Assembly: GCF_027533625.1 (NCBI RefSeq)
Contig: NZ_JAQAGZ010000020.1
Coordinates: forward strand, 62,001-126,000
DNA from: Paenibacillus gyeongsangnamensis
GTDB taxonomy: Bacteria; Bacillota; Bacilli; Paenibacillales; NBRC-103111
Length of the DNA stretch: 64,000 bases
Reading direction: 5' to 3'
Shown here: positions 27,423 to 35,998 of the stretch, piece after piece
Layout: each line of letters opens with the position of its first letter
How positions within the stretch are numbered: the first letter of the stretch is position 1
The notes under the pieces: model-generated
The model's input: the letters and a program-made list of their open reading frames with translations, nothing else
Database searches by the model: none
What the model was told of the DNA's origin: nothing
Made by a program: the position numbers and the translations under genes

Positions 27423-28520
27423 ATGAGGTTTGACGTTGAGTGGGTATCCTTTTTCGTCATTCAGGTGGATGGGGAAGACGGCCAGGGAGGTAAACGGTGC
27501 AAGCACTACCAGACGCTGGACGGCGAGGACTATGCGGAGAGCGAGCTGAGCGATTTCCTGCACGGTGAATTCGCCAAGACCGCGAAGCGGAAAGCGGAGC
27601 TGCATCCGAAGGCGGAGCAGGTGCCGACGAAGATCGGCCGCTTTGCCGTAGAGGAGGGCTTCGGTCTCGAATCGAATCCGAACTATAATCTGTTCGCCCG
27701 TCTGCGCACGGCGGGGACGATAAAGGAATATACGGACGAAGCGGAAGCGCTCGTTCGCGCGTATATGGATACGAGCGCCATCCGCGGCGGGGCGATGTTC
27801 GTCGCGAGTGCCAAGCTGAACGAGTATTTCGACGAGCCGTTCCTGTTCGTGTTCAAGTGCGATTTCGAGCAGAAAATTGCGCGGATTACGGACGAGCGTA
27901 GTCTGCTGAACAAGGTGGAAATGGCGATCCACGCGAAAAATTTGAAATCGATCATGTATCCCCATATGCCGGAGCCCGGGATGATGGAGATCGGCGAGCT
28001 CAAAATTCATCAGGCTTCCCACGCGCGCTACTTCGAAGATTTCCTCAAATACGTGGAGTACGAGAAATCGGTGCCGGAGCTGATGAACGACCAGGTGCTT
28101 GATTTTGTCCATCAGTATGTGGAGCAGGTGTTCGAGGACAATCCGGAAGCGAAGGAACGGGAGCTGGAAGAAATCGAACTTTGGGCGTGCAGCGAGAAGC
28201 GCGAGCTGCAAGAGAAATGGAGCCCCGAGCAGGTGGTTGAGGCCGCTTCCATCATGGTCGACCAGAAGCCTGACATCGAGATGAAGCTGAAGGTCGGCGA
28301 CATGTCCGTCCGCGCGCTGCTCGCCGATTTCGGCGACCGTCTGCACATTGCCAAGGTCGGGGAACGGTACGTCGTCGTGCTTGAAGGCGATTTCGTCCAG
28401 TTCGACCGCGGTATCTCGCCAGTGGAGCTGCTTGCCCCGGAGCCGCTTGAGCAGCTGGTCGAGAGGATCAAGGCGAAGGAGCGCGAGGAGCGGGCGGAGC
28501 TGGAGACAGTCGGGGTATAG
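27423..28520 (+). CDS. DUF3900-like protein of unknown function
   Basis: 365 residues from the ATG at 27423, preceded by AGAGGGG; an ATG at 27399 is the alternative. It is soluble, acidic and has no signal peptide. The segments 'WVSFFVIQVDGED', 'DTSAIRGGAMFVASAKLNEYFDEPFLFVFKCDFE' and 'LLNKVEMAIHAKNLKSIMYPHM' resemble the Firmicutes DUF3900 family and, distantly, nucleoid-associated proteins of the NdpA type; the family assignment is from memory. It is convergent with the VWA/MoxR pair and shares their terminator. No biochemical function can be stated. Confidence 0.75.
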   Translation: MRFDVEWVSFFVIQVDGEDGQGGKRCKHYQTLDGEDYAESELSDFLHGEFAKTAKRKAELHPKAEQVPTKIGRFAVEEGFGLESNPNYNLFARLRTAGTIKEYTDEAEALVRAYMDTSAIRGGAMFVASAKLNEYFDEPFLFVFKCDFEQKIARITDERSLLNKVEMAIHAKNLKSIMYPHMPEPGMMEIGELKIHQASHARYFEDFLKYVEYEKSVPELMNDQVLDFVHQYVEQVFEDNPEAKERELEEIELWACSEKRELQEKWSPEQVVEAASIMVDQKPDIEMKLKVGDMSVRALLADFGDRLHIAKVGERYVVVLEGDFVQFDRGISPVELLAPEPLEQLVERIKAKEREERAELETVGV

Positions 28521-28529
28521 GATGAAAAT

Positions 28530-28561
28530 AAAGAAGGGACCTCAAATTAGGTCCCTTCTTT
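28530..28561. terminator. Perfect bidirectional terminator
   Basis: AAAGAAGGGACCT and AGGTCCCTTCTTT, a perfect 13-bp stem with a 6-base loop, between convergent genes. Confidence 0.92.
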
Positions 28562-30277
28562 GCTCTCCAGGCGGCGTTTCTTGAACACATCCAGCAGCAG
28601 CGACTCGCTCTGGCGGGTTTCCCAAGTAGCGGCAAACCGCACCTGGTGCGAAACGCCCAGGATCTCGTAGCGCTGCGCGAGATGCTGTCGGGCGGTGCCG
28701 ACAATCAGCGTGTGCAGCCGCACGTCTTTCGTCTGGCCGAGCAAGCCGAGCTGCTCGCGCACAGGGGGCGAGACTGCGCCGACGCCGTCGGTCACCATGA
28801 CGAAGTCGGCGTCATGATAGCGGGGCTGCGTCGATACGAGTTCGATACCGCGCTTCAGCGGCGCGTCGAAATGCGTCCCGCCGCCGAACGCGAGCTGCGA
28901 CAGGGCATAGAAGGAAGCCCAGTCCGGCTTCCGCCAGTACAGCGGGCGCTCGATCAATTCGCCGCGGGCGCCGAACAGCAGGAGCACGAAATCGCGCTGC
29001 TCCAGCAGGCTGAAGGCCGCGAACGTGGCGACGAAGATTTGCGCCAGTCGCAGCTTCGGGCCGCGCATGGAGTGGGACGTATCGAGCATGCAGATGACCG
29101 GGCCCTTCTGAGGCTCTTCCGTCCGTCCGGTGACCTGGTACGTCAGCAGCTTGCGCTCCAGCCACTTCACGGTGAAATAAGCCTCGTAATCGGGATCGGC
29201 CAGCAGAATAGCCTCGCTCGGAAGCATGCGGGCGATGTCTCCCGATTGCCGGAGATCGTCGTACCGCTCCGGTATTCGCGGTGACTTCTGCTTCCGCCGC
29301 TCCGCCTTAAGGTGCTGAATATTTCTCCCGATCTCCTGGAGGAATGCCGTCAGCTCCGGGTGCCGCTTCAGCTTTTCAATCCACTCCGTGTAGTTTGCGA
29401 ACGCCTGCCGGTGCAGCCGGCCGAGATCGCTGCCCCAGCGGCGGTTCGACACGCGCTGGCTGGCCTGCAGCAGCTCATGGACGTCCAGGCTCTCGACTTC
29501 CTCGCGCCCGAGCGTCTCCTTCAGCGACCGGTTAAGCCAATCGCCGAGCTGCTCCTCCAGCTGCCGCATCGTTTCCAGCTCGCGCCGCGTCAACCGGTCG
29601 AGCTGCTTCTGACGCTGAGCGAGCTCGCTCTCCGCCTTCTGCAGCCGGACCCGCAGCTTGTCGCGCTTCTGAAACTCCGTGCGCATATCCTCCTGCGTGG
29701 AGCGGATCCGTTCCTTCAGCGCCGCGACCTCCGCCTCGACGAGCGGACGGCTGTCCAACGCCGCCTGCTTCTCCTCTACATTGCGCTTGCCCTGCTGCAG
29801 CGTATAGCCGACCAGCTTCAGCTGCTCGATCTGCTTGTCCGACAAACGCTCGCTCATTTGTGACTGCTCCTGTCCTTGCTGCTGCTTCGTTTCATCCAGG
29901 CCTATGGTCAACAGCTGCTTCTCGTCTTTCTTCCGCCTCTTCACTTCTTCGGCGAAGCTATCCGTCAGCCACATGAGCGCCTTGAGCGACGTCTTGAACG
30001 ATGCATTCACTTCGCCTATCGTCCGCGGATGAATGGTATGGTAGAAGAACTGCTTCTGCAGCGCCTCCACCAGCCAATGGTGGAAGGGAGAGGCTTCCGT
30101 GCTGCGGTCCGTCTCCGGCTGCGCCAGATAGAAGCACATGAAGAAATCGGCGAACAGCTCCACCGAGAACCAGGGGGCCCGGGCCCGGGCTTCCCGTATC
30201 CATTCCTGGGCCGTCCGGGATGAATTCACGTAGCCGTCGAATACATAGCGGTCAATTTTCGCACAGCGGATGATCAT
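28547..30277 (-). CDS. VWA-domain protein (ViaA/CoxE-like partner of a MoxR ATPase)
   Basis: 576 residues. The N-terminal ~370 are helical, with a long charged coiled coil (about 140-240; many Glu/Lys/Arg/Gln). The C-terminal von Willebrand A domain begins near 395 with the MIDAS motif 'CMLDTSHSMRGPKLRLA' (D-x-S-x-S) and includes 'FGGGTHFDAPLKRGIEL' and 'VMVTDGVGAV'. Proteins of this kind act with MoxR AAA+ ATPases, as ViaA does with RavA. It starts 31 bases after the stop of the ATPase gene and is clearly its operon partner. The likely role is metal-dependent recruitment of a client for remodelling; the client is unknown. Confidence 0.85.
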   Translation of the reverse strand: MIIRCAKIDRYVFDGYVNSSRTAQEWIREARARAPWFSVELFADFFMCFYLAQPETDRSTEASPFHHWLVEALQKQFFYHTIHPRTIGEVNASFKTSLKALMWLTDSFAEEVKRRKKDEKQLLTIGLDETKQQQGQEQSQMSERLSDKQIEQLKLVGYTLQQGKRNVEEKQAALDSRPLVEAEVAALKERIRSTQEDMRTEFQKRDKLRVRLQKAESELAQRQKQLDRLTRRELETMRQLEEQLGDWLNRSLKETLGREEVESLDVHELLQASQRVSNRRWGSDLGRLHRQAFANYTEWIEKLKRHPELTAFLQEIGRNIQHLKAERRKQKSPRIPERYDDLRQSGDIARMLPSEAILLADPDYEAYFTVKWLERKLLTYQVTGRTEEPQKGPVICMLDTSHSMRGPKLRLAQIFVATFAAFSLLEQRDFVLLLFGARGELIERPLYWRKPDWASFYALSQLAFGGGTHFDAPLKRGIELVSTQPRYHDADFVMVTDGVGAVSPPVREQLGLLGQTKDVRLHTLIVGTARQHLAQRYEILGVSHQVRFAATWETRQSESLLLDVFKKRRLESKEGT

Positions 30278-30307
30278 GCTGCCATTTCTCCCCTTTAAGC
30301 CGGAGTC

Positions 30308-31642
30308 CTACAAAGTATAATCGTACTGCACGCCGGGGATCTCGCGGTCGAAGAGGGTGCGGTACAGACCCTGGAGCGTCTGCAGCGTCCGCTCTCCCTG
30401 AATTCGCAGGTGGGTATATTTGACCGCATATTGCGCCGTGTGCAGCAGAAGGAAGTTGCGATTGCGGATGAAGCCGGGCAAATCTTTCTCCCGCTGCAGC
30501 CACTGCACGAGCTTGCCGCGAAGCTCCCGCGCCGTCTCTTCGAGCTCGGTCCGGCAGTTCTCCAGATTCGTCCTGGCCTTCTCCAGCTCCTCGGGCGACA
30601 TCCGCGTCCCGACCTCCTTCTTGAACTGGAACGCATGGAGCTCATCCTCGAAGGCCAGCCAATGCTTCGCGGTCCGGTCGTAGCGCCCGAGCGGAAGCTC
30701 CCGTTCGGTCTCCTGTCGCAGAGCGTCCTGGAATACCTTCTGGAACAGCTCCTGCAGGGGACCGAGGTCCTCCGGGAAATCCCATAGCATATGCGGCGTA
30801 AATACGGTGTCCCATACATTGACTTCGCTGCGCCCGTTCAAAGCGGCGGACGTTTTCCAGACGCGCCCGATTTTGTGCCAGCGGCGGTCCGACAGCTTGT
30901 ATTCTTTGGTTTCCATCTCCGTTTTCAATTGATACAGTATATAGATCAGAGGCTCGGGAATCGTCACTTCTTCGGCGGCTTCGCGAACCAGCCGGATATC
31001 CTTCAAGGAAAGCAACTCGGGCAGGGGAGCGTCCGGAAGCTGGAACATTTTCTCATAGCTCGACATGTGTTTTAAATAATCGACCTCATAACGGATCAGG
31101 AATCGATCGTACAAAGCGGCCAGCTGTTCGTTCTCCTCCGGCAGCTCGTTGGAGGCGGCGATCAGAAACAGCAGAGGCACCGGCTGCTTCTCTTGTCCGT
31201 TAAAGAAAATACGCTCGTTCAGTATCGACAACAGCGCGTTCAAGATCGCGCTGTTCGCTTTGAAGATTTCATCGAGGAAGGCGAAATCGGCGGCGGGCAA
31301 ATAGCCGTCGGTCTGCCGTACATATTGGTCAAGCTTCAGCTGCTGCAGGGACACGGGGCCGAACATTTCGTCCGGCGTCGTGAACCGGGTCAGTAAGTAA
31401 TCGAACCAGCGGCCGCTGCCGAACAGCTGCGACACTGCACGTGCCAGCTGCGATTTCGCTGTGCCCGGCGGTCCGACCAGCAGGGCATTCTCGTTGCTCA
31501 TCAGACCGAGCAGCAGAAGACGGATCAGCTCTTCGCGCTCCAGGAAGCGTTCCTCCAGCAGGGAGACCGCTTCTTCAATCTTGACACGGATCGTTTGCAT
31601 CTCTTGGTTCATCGACGTTCGCCGGCGCGGCACAAGGGCCAA
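30308..31642 (-). CDS. MoxR-family AAA+ ATPase (RavA-like)
   Basis: 444 residues. Walker A is 'ALLVGPPGTAKSQLARAV' near 60, and Walker B is 'FAFLDEIFKANSAILNALLSILNER' near 125. Sensor and arginine-finger residues lie in 'LYDRFLIRYEVDYL'. The C-terminal third is helical and charged and could contact the VWA partner. A perfect AAAGGAGG lies 11 bases before the TTG at 31642, whereas the ATG ten codons downstream (31612) has no binding site, so the TTG start is preferred. With the VWA gene it forms a RavA-ViaA-type chaperone pair. Confidence 0.87.
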   Translation of the reverse strand: MALVPRRRTSMNQEMQTIRVKIEEAVSLLEERFLEREELIRLLLLGLMSNENALLVGPPGTAKSQLARAVSQLFGSGRWFDYLLTRFTTPDEMFGPVSLQQLKLDQYVRQTDGYLPAADFAFLDEIFKANSAILNALLSILNERIFFNGQEKQPVPLLFLIAASNELPEENEQLAALYDRFLIRYEVDYLKHMSSYEKMFQLPDAPLPELLSLKDIRLVREAAEEVTIPEPLIYILYQLKTEMETKEYKLSDRRWHKIGRVWKTSAALNGRSEVNVWDTVFTPHMLWDFPEDLGPLQELFQKVFQDALRQETERELPLGRYDRTAKHWLAFEDELHAFQFKKEVGTRMSPEELEKARTNLENCRTELEETARELRGKLVQWLQREKDLPGFIRNRNFLLLHTAQYAVKYTHLRIQGERTLQTLQGLYRTLFDREIPGVQYDYTL

Positions 31643-31776
31643 AGGACGGCGTTCCTCCTTTATGTTCGGAATCGTTGGAATCGTTCGGACATGGATAGTA
31701 GAACATTCCCTATTTTAGCAGACTGCGGCTTAATTCACTAATAAGAAGGTTGGGTTTTAATTCCATTCGGAATCAT

Positions 31777-31784
31777 GGTACAAT
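31777..31784 (+). promoter_or_regulatory. Extended -10 promoter of the gpx gene
   Basis: TGGTACAAT (TG plus -10) lies 36 bases before the ATG. It is preceded by the inverted repeat ATTCC-attc-GGAAT (31760-31773), which could be an operator. Confidence 0.45.
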
Positions 31785-31819
31785 AGCTGTGACAATAACC
31801 ATGGACAAGGAGCGATACC

Positions 31820-32296
31820 ATGACGGTCTATTCTTTCTCAGCCAAGACGATTGAGGGCGAAACCAAATCGCTGGAGGATTATAAAGGCGACGTGCTGCTG
31901 ATCGTCAACACGGCCAGCGCCTGCGGCTTGACCCCGCACTACAAGGGGCTTCAAGCGTTGTACGAGCAATACAGGGATCAGGGCTTCACCGTGCTCGGCT
32001 TTCCTTGCAACCAGTTTGCGGGCCAGGAGCCCGGCACCGACGCGGAGATCCAAGCGTTCTGCGATTTAAACTATAAAGTCACGTTCCCGATGTTCTCCAA
32101 AATCGACGTGAAGGGCGAGCACGCCCATCCGCTGTTTACCTACCTCGTCGATCATGTTCCGGAGCCTTACCGGACCGGCGACATCGAGTGGAACTTCGTT
32201 AAGTTCCTTGTGGACCGTGAGGGGAATGTCGTGAAGCAGTTCAGCGCCCGCACGGAACCCGCCGCCCTGGAGGATGATGTAAAAAGCCTGCTCTAG
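31820..32296 (+). CDS. Glutathione peroxidase-family thiol peroxidase
   Basis: 158 residues, like B. subtilis BsaA. The peroxidatic cysteine is C35 in 'NTASACGLTPHYKGL' (selenocysteine position occupied by Cys). The second signature 'LGFPCNQFAGQEPG' carries the catalytic Gln and a second Cys, and 'DIEWNFVKFLVDREG' carries the Trp/Asn of the tetrad. It reduces hydroperoxides, in bacteria usually with thioredoxin, or possibly with bacillithiol in this host. AAGGAG is nine bases before the ATG. It is monocistronic, with its own promoter and terminator. Confidence 0.92.
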   Translation: MTVYSFSAKTIEGETKSLEDYKGDVLLIVNTASACGLTPHYKGLQALYEQYRDQGFTVLGFPCNQFAGQEPGTDAEIQAFCDLNYKVTFPMFSKIDVKGEHAHPLFTYLVDHVPEPYRTGDIEWNFVKFLVDREGNVVKQFSARTEPAALEDDVKSLL

Positions 32297-32307
32297 GCGG
32301 GTTCCAG

Positions 32308-32338
32308 GCAGTCAGCTGGAAGGCTGGCTGCTTTTTTG
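32308..32338 (+). terminator. Terminator after gpx
   Basis: GCAGTCAGC and GCTGGCTGC around a 6-base loop followed by six T. Confidence 0.88.
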
Positions 32339-32359
32339 CGGACTTTTGAATAAAAGATC

Positions 32360-32388
32360 TTTTTCAAATCGGAAAAAGAGACTATAAT
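32360..32388 (+). promoter_or_regulatory. Probable promoter of the larE operon
   Basis: TTTTTC and TATAAT separated by 17 bases, giving a leader of about 90 bases before the ATG at 32488. Confidence 0.45.
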
Positions 32389-32487
32389 AGGCTACAACAG
32401 GTGTGATTGCGTTAGTCTTTGCAAACGTGTGCACCGCAGATAAGCCGCACCGGGTCCGCCAGGCGGCTCATAAGGAGGTTTTTGAGG

Positions 32488-33342
32488 ATGGAAGCTTTGG
32501 AGCTTACGATAGAACAAAAATACGAACGGCTGGGGGAAATCCTCCGTTCGATGGGCAAAGTGGTAGTCGCCTTCTCCGGAGGCGTGGACAGTGCTTTCCT
32601 GCTGAAGGCCGCGCTCGAATTTCTGGATCGGGATCAAGTGCTCGCTATAACTGCCGATTCGGAGACGTATCCTGAACGCGAGAAGCATGAAGCCATCCAG
32701 TTGGCACAGGAGCTGAACGCGCCTCACGAAGTGATTCATACGAGCGAGCTCAATATCCCGGGCTATGCGGAGAATCCGACGAACCGCTGCTATTTCTGTA
32801 AAAACTCGCTGTTCGATCATCTGATCCCGATCGCGGAGGCGCGCGGATTCGGCTATGTCGTCTTCGGCGCGATCGCCGATGACCTCGGCGAGCACCGCCC
32901 CGGCCTGCAGGCCGCGCATGAACGCGGAGTTCGCGCACCGCTGCTCGAAGCGGGCATCAAGAAGTCGGAAATCCGCCATTTGTCCCGCAAATTCGGCCTT
33001 CGGACGTGGGATAAGCCATCCTTCGCCTGCTTGTCCTCGCGCATTCCTTACGGCGAGCTGATCACGGCGCAGAAGCTGTCCATGATCGACCAGGCGGAGG
33101 ATTTCCTAATCCAGCTTGGCTTCCGCCAAGTGCGCGTACGGCAGCATGACAATCTCGCCCGCGTCGAGGTGCCGGCATCGGATCTCGCGGAGGTACTGGC
33201 GGTGGCCGAAACGGTTCACGCCAAGCTGAAGGAGATCGGCTACGCTTATGTGACACTGGATTTGAAGGGCTACCGGTCCGGCAGCTTGAACGAAGTGCTT
33301 GCGCCGGAGCAGCAAGCCGTGAACACGGCGGCAAGCGTTTAA
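32488..33342 (+). CDS. larE: LarE-type ATP-dependent sulfur transferase
   Basis: 284 residues from the ATG at 32488, which has AAGGAGG upstream. The PP-loop is 'VVAFSGGVDSAFLLKAA' (S29-S35). LarE adenylates and sulfurates pyridinium-3,5-biscarboxylic acid mononucleotide in synthesis of the nickel-pincer cofactor of lactate racemase. Conserved 'KPSFACLSSRIPYG' holds C181, the position of the sacrificial cysteine in Lactobacillus LarE. In addition C101 and C104 form a CxxC ('NRCYFCKN'), the arrangement linked to Fe-S-dependent LarE types. No larA, larB or larC is in the window. The next gene, 38 bases on, is a D-2-hydroxyacid dehydrogenase, fitting lactate-related metabolism. Confidence 0.88.
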   Translation: MEALELTIEQKYERLGEILRSMGKVVVAFSGGVDSAFLLKAALEFLDRDQVLAITADSETYPEREKHEAIQLAQELNAPHEVIHTSELNIPGYAENPTNRCYFCKNSLFDHLIPIAEARGFGYVVFGAIADDLGEHRPGLQAAHERGVRAPLLEAGIKKSEIRHLSRKFGLRTWDKPSFACLSSRIPYGELITAQKLSMIDQAEDFLIQLGFRQVRVRQHDNLARVEVPASDLAEVLAVAETVHAKLKEIGYAYVTLDLKGYRSGSLNEVLAPEQQAVNTAASV

Positions 33343-33380
33343 GGTTAGTCCAATTGAGAAGAGGGGAGCTGTTCCGCGAC

Positions 33381-34373
33381 GTGAGCAAACCGAAAATTTA
33401 CATTACCAAAAAGATTCCGGATGAAGTACTCGCCTTTCTGGAGCAGCACTGCGAATGCCGCATGTGGGACGGCCGGGGAACGCCGTCCCGCGAAGGGCTC
33501 TTGGGCCAATTGGCCGAGGTGGAGGGCCTCTTGACCAGCAGCGGACCGATTGACGGCGAGCTGCTGGCACGCGCGCCCAAGCTGCGGGTTGTCAGCTCGA
33601 TCTCCGTCGGCTATAACCATTTTGACACGGAAGCGATGAAGGCGAGAGGCGTGATCGGTACGAATACGCCATACGTGCTGGACGATACGGTAGCGGATTT
33701 GGTGCTGTCGCTTATGCTGGCGTCGGCCCGGCGAATTCCAGAATTAGATCATTTTGTCAAGCAGGGAATGTGGAAGAAGGGCGCAGGCCTAACCGACGAG
33801 GATTTCTTCGGCCTCGACGTTCATCATGCGACGCTCGGCATTATCGGCATGGGGCGCATCGGTGAAGCTATCGCGAAGCGTGCGGTGCACGGCTTTGATA
33901 TGAAGCTGCTGTACCATAACCGCAGCCGCCGTCCGGAGACGGAAGAGCGGTTCCATGCACGATTCTGCGGACTGGAGGAGCTGCTGGAGCAATCGGACTT
34001 CGTCGTGCTGATGACGCCGCTCACGCCGGAGACGCAGCGGTTTATGCGCAAGGAGCACTTTGACCGGATGAAGCGTTCGGCGTTCTTCATTAACGCTTCC
34101 CGCGGCCAAACTGTAGACGAGCAGGCATTGATCGAAGCGCTGCAGAATGGCACCATCCGCGGCGCCGGATTGGACGTGTTCGATACCGAGCCGGTGCAGC
34201 CGGATAATCCGCTCCTGCAGATGCCGAACGTGGTCACGCTGCCGCACATAGGTTCGGCGACGGCCAAGACAAGGCTGGATATGGCCATGACGGCTGCGCA
34301 CAACCTCGTAGACGCTCTCGCAGGCAGGAAGCCGCAGTACGTGGTGAGCGAGCTGAGGTCGCTCGTGGAATAA
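33381..34373 (+). CDS. D-2-hydroxyacid dehydrogenase (glyoxylate/hydroxypyruvate reductase-like)
   Basis: 330 residues from the GTG at 33381, with GAGGGGAG upstream; a TTG at 33354 is possible. The NAD(P)-binding motif is 'LGIIGMGRIGEAIAKRA' (about 150-166). The catalytic Arg lies in 'FINASRGQTVDEQAL', the Glu in 'GLDVFDTEPVQPDNPLL' and the His in 'VVTLPHIGSATAKTR'. It resembles the GhrB/gluconate 2-dehydrogenase branch, which reduces glyoxylate, hydroxypyruvate or 2-ketogluconate; D-lactate dehydrogenase activity cannot be excluded. It is co-transcribed with larE and terminated at 34411. Confidence 0.9.
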   Translation: MSKPKIYITKKIPDEVLAFLEQHCECRMWDGRGTPSREGLLGQLAEVEGLLTSSGPIDGELLARAPKLRVVSSISVGYNHFDTEAMKARGVIGTNTPYVLDDTVADLVLSLMLASARRIPELDHFVKQGMWKKGAGLTDEDFFGLDVHHATLGIIGMGRIGEAIAKRAVHGFDMKLLYHNRSRRPETEERFHARFCGLEELLEQSDFVVLMTPLTPETQRFMRKEHFDRMKRSAFFINASRGQTVDEQALIEALQNGTIRGAGLDVFDTEPVQPDNPLLQMPNVVTLPHIGSATAKTRLDMAMTAAHNLVDALAGRKPQYVVSELRSLVE

Positions 34374-34410
34374 ACGCATTCAAAGGAAATGAATGAAATT
34401 AGTGCCGGGA

Positions 34411-34440
34411 AACTGCATGCGAATGCAGTTTTTTGGTTTT
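34411..34440 (+). terminator. Terminator of the larE operon
   Basis: AACTGCAT-gcga-ATGCAGTT followed by TTTTGGTTTT. Repeat copy B starts four bases after the T-tract. Confidence 0.88.
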
Positions 34441-34444
34441 TTGA

Positions 34445-34546
34445 GTTGATAAGAATTTATAAGTTATCGCAACTTATAGCTTCGCATCAACCTTAATAAA
34501 CGCGCTGGTCCTTGTAAGACAAGGACAGCGTAGCCGTTTATCCTGG
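34445..34546 (+). repeat. Terminator-associated structured repeat, copy B
   Basis: 102 bp, from GTTGATAAG to GTTTATCCTGG. It contains hairpin 1 (TATAAGTT/AACTTATA), the linker AGCTTCGCATCAACC and hairpin 2 (GTCCTTG-taaga-CAAGGAC with imperfect outer arms). It has the same orientation as the preceding terminated operon. Confidence 0.93.
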
Positions 34547-34597
34547 GGCAGTGAAGTTGAGATTGCATTTCGAATGATATTTATCGGGGGTTGTTTG

Positions 34598-35248
34598 ATG
34601 ATTAAAGCAATCGTGTTTGATTTTGACGGACTGATTATCGATACCGAGACGGCATGGTTTCATGCTTTTCAAGAAGCCTTTGAACTCCGAGGGGCGGATT
34701 TCCCTATGGAGGTATTCGTAAAGTGCATCGGCACGGATGATACGTTGCTGGACGCTTATATCGGGCAGCGGCTGGGGGAGCGGGAAGTCGGTGAAATCAA
34801 GCAATCGGCGCAAGAAATACATCGAACGAAAATGAAAGATATCGCTTTAAGAGATGGCGTCGAACACTATTTGACCCGCGCCAAAGAGCTTGGCTTGAAG
34901 ATCGGGCTCGCGTCCAGCTCATCCAGAGCATGGGTGGAAGGGTGGTTGAAGGAGTTTCGCCTTTACGAATATTTTCAAGTGATCAAGACCGGAGACGAGG
35001 TGGAGAAAGTAAAGCCTGATCCGGCGTTGTACGTCGAAGCGGTAAAGGCACTGGACGTTTCCGCCGCTGAAGCGGTCGCATTTGAAGATTCCCCCAATGG
35101 CGCTAAGGCTGCCGTAAAGGCAGGGTTACGATGCGTCATCGTACCCAATGGCGTTACGGAAAATCTGCAATTTGAAGCATTCGATTTAAGAATTGGTTCT
35201 ATGAGTGAAGTGAGCCTGGAACAATTGATCCGCGAATTGGAACAATAA
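34598..35248 (+). CDS. HAD-superfamily phosphatase (beta-phosphoglucomutase-like)
   Basis: 216 residues from the ATG at 34598, which has GGGGG upstream; a frame-opening ATG at 34574 lacks one. HAD motif I is 'FDFDGLIIDTETAW' (nucleophile D8 and D10), motif II is the Ser of 'IGLASSSSRAWVEG', and motif III/IV is 'VKPDPALYVEAV...AFEDSPNGAKAA'. The cap between motifs I and II is helical, as in subfamily IA (YhcW-, PgmB-like). It is a cytoplasmic sugar-phosphate or nucleotide phosphatase of unknown substrate. It is not linked to neighbours: a terminator and repeat precede it. Confidence 0.9.
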   Translation: MIKAIVFDFDGLIIDTETAWFHAFQEAFELRGADFPMEVFVKCIGTDDTLLDAYIGQRLGEREVGEIKQSAQEIHRTKMKDIALRDGVEHYLTRAKELGLKIGLASSSSRAWVEGWLKEFRLYEYFQVIKTGDEVEKVKPDPALYVEAVKALDVSAAEAVAFEDSPNGAKAAVKAGLRCVIVPNGVTENLQFEAFDLRIGSMSEVSLEQLIRELEQ

Positions 35249-35394
35249 CGACCGGTTAACTCTTGAATCCAGATTACCAAATTCACCAGCGAAGCTAAAG
35301 TTATCCACTGACGGCAAAACCGGATGACGTTGTATGATGTGGGATAATGCAAGCAAATCTTACCAAACTCATACCATACAATGGAGGCTCATCC

Positions 35395-35493
35395 ATGCAG
35401 AATTACTAGTTCAAGTATGAAGAGACCTACTCAAGAGCCGCTCAGAAGTTAGTGAGGCCGGCTTCGCGTGATAATTTATTGTACGAGTTCTAA
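35395..35493 (+). pseudogene. Small ORF interrupted by an in-frame TAG
   Basis: ATGGAGGCTC provides GGAGG eight bases before an ATG at 35395. The frame reads MQNY, then TAG (35407-35409), then a further 27 codons (FKYEETYSRAAQK...DNLLYEF) to a TAA, immediately followed by a strong terminator. The good binding site, the plausible composition after the stop and the terminator suggest a real small gene of 32 codons broken by a nonsense change. A sequencing error or translation re-initiation are alternatives. I do not recognise the peptide. Confidence 0.4.
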
Positions 35494-35501
35494 GTGGAAA
35501 T

Positions 35502-35562
35502 AAAAGAGACGTGTACGAAACCGCCAATGGGCAACTCGGAGGTTTCGTCACATCTCTTTTTA
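35502..35562. terminator. Bidirectional terminator
   Basis: AAAAGAGACGTG(T)ACGAAACC pairs with GGTTTCGTCACATCTCTTTTT, serving the small broken ORF and the convergent minus-strand gene. Confidence 0.85.
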
Positions 35563-35871
35563 ATCGTACTTGTCATCATCGATTCTTTGTTTATTCTCGA
35601 TCAGGAGCTCGGCTTCGGTCTCGAAATTCAAATACAGCGGTGCCGGAAGCCGGTCTACGATTTCCTGTACCTCAGTCAGCTCCAGAAAGGCCTTCAGTGT
35701 CTGCGGGCGGGGATTTCGTCCGTTGATCCATTCGCGCACCGCATCGATGAAATGATAAAAAGAAGCCTGGAACGCATCTGCTGTCGACTCGGCCTCCTCA
35801 CTGTCAGCCCCCGACATCGCTTTCCAATGGCGTAACGCCGCTTCCAGCGCCTGCTCTACGTTTTCATCCAT
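35560..35871 (-). CDS. Conserved small acidic protein, function unknown
   Basis: 103 residues, strongly acidic and predicted helical, with no signal peptide or cysteines. AAGGAGG lies seven bases before the ATG, so it is very likely translated. I do not recognise the family with confidence. Its stop codon overlaps the shared terminator. Confidence 0.78.
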   Translation of the reverse strand: MDENVEQALEAALRHWKAMSGADSEEAESTADAFQASFYHFIDAVREWINGRNPRPQTLKAFLELTEVQEIVDRLPAPLYLNFETEAELLIENKQRIDDDKYD

Positions 35872-35998
35872 TCATGAACCTCCTTATCGGTCTCGATTGC
35901 CATAACCATTATATATCCGTTTTGACAAGCCGGGTAGTCCATGGCAAACTGAATAAAGTTACGGGAAGCCTACGAGACAAGGAGATGAGCAGGCAGAT

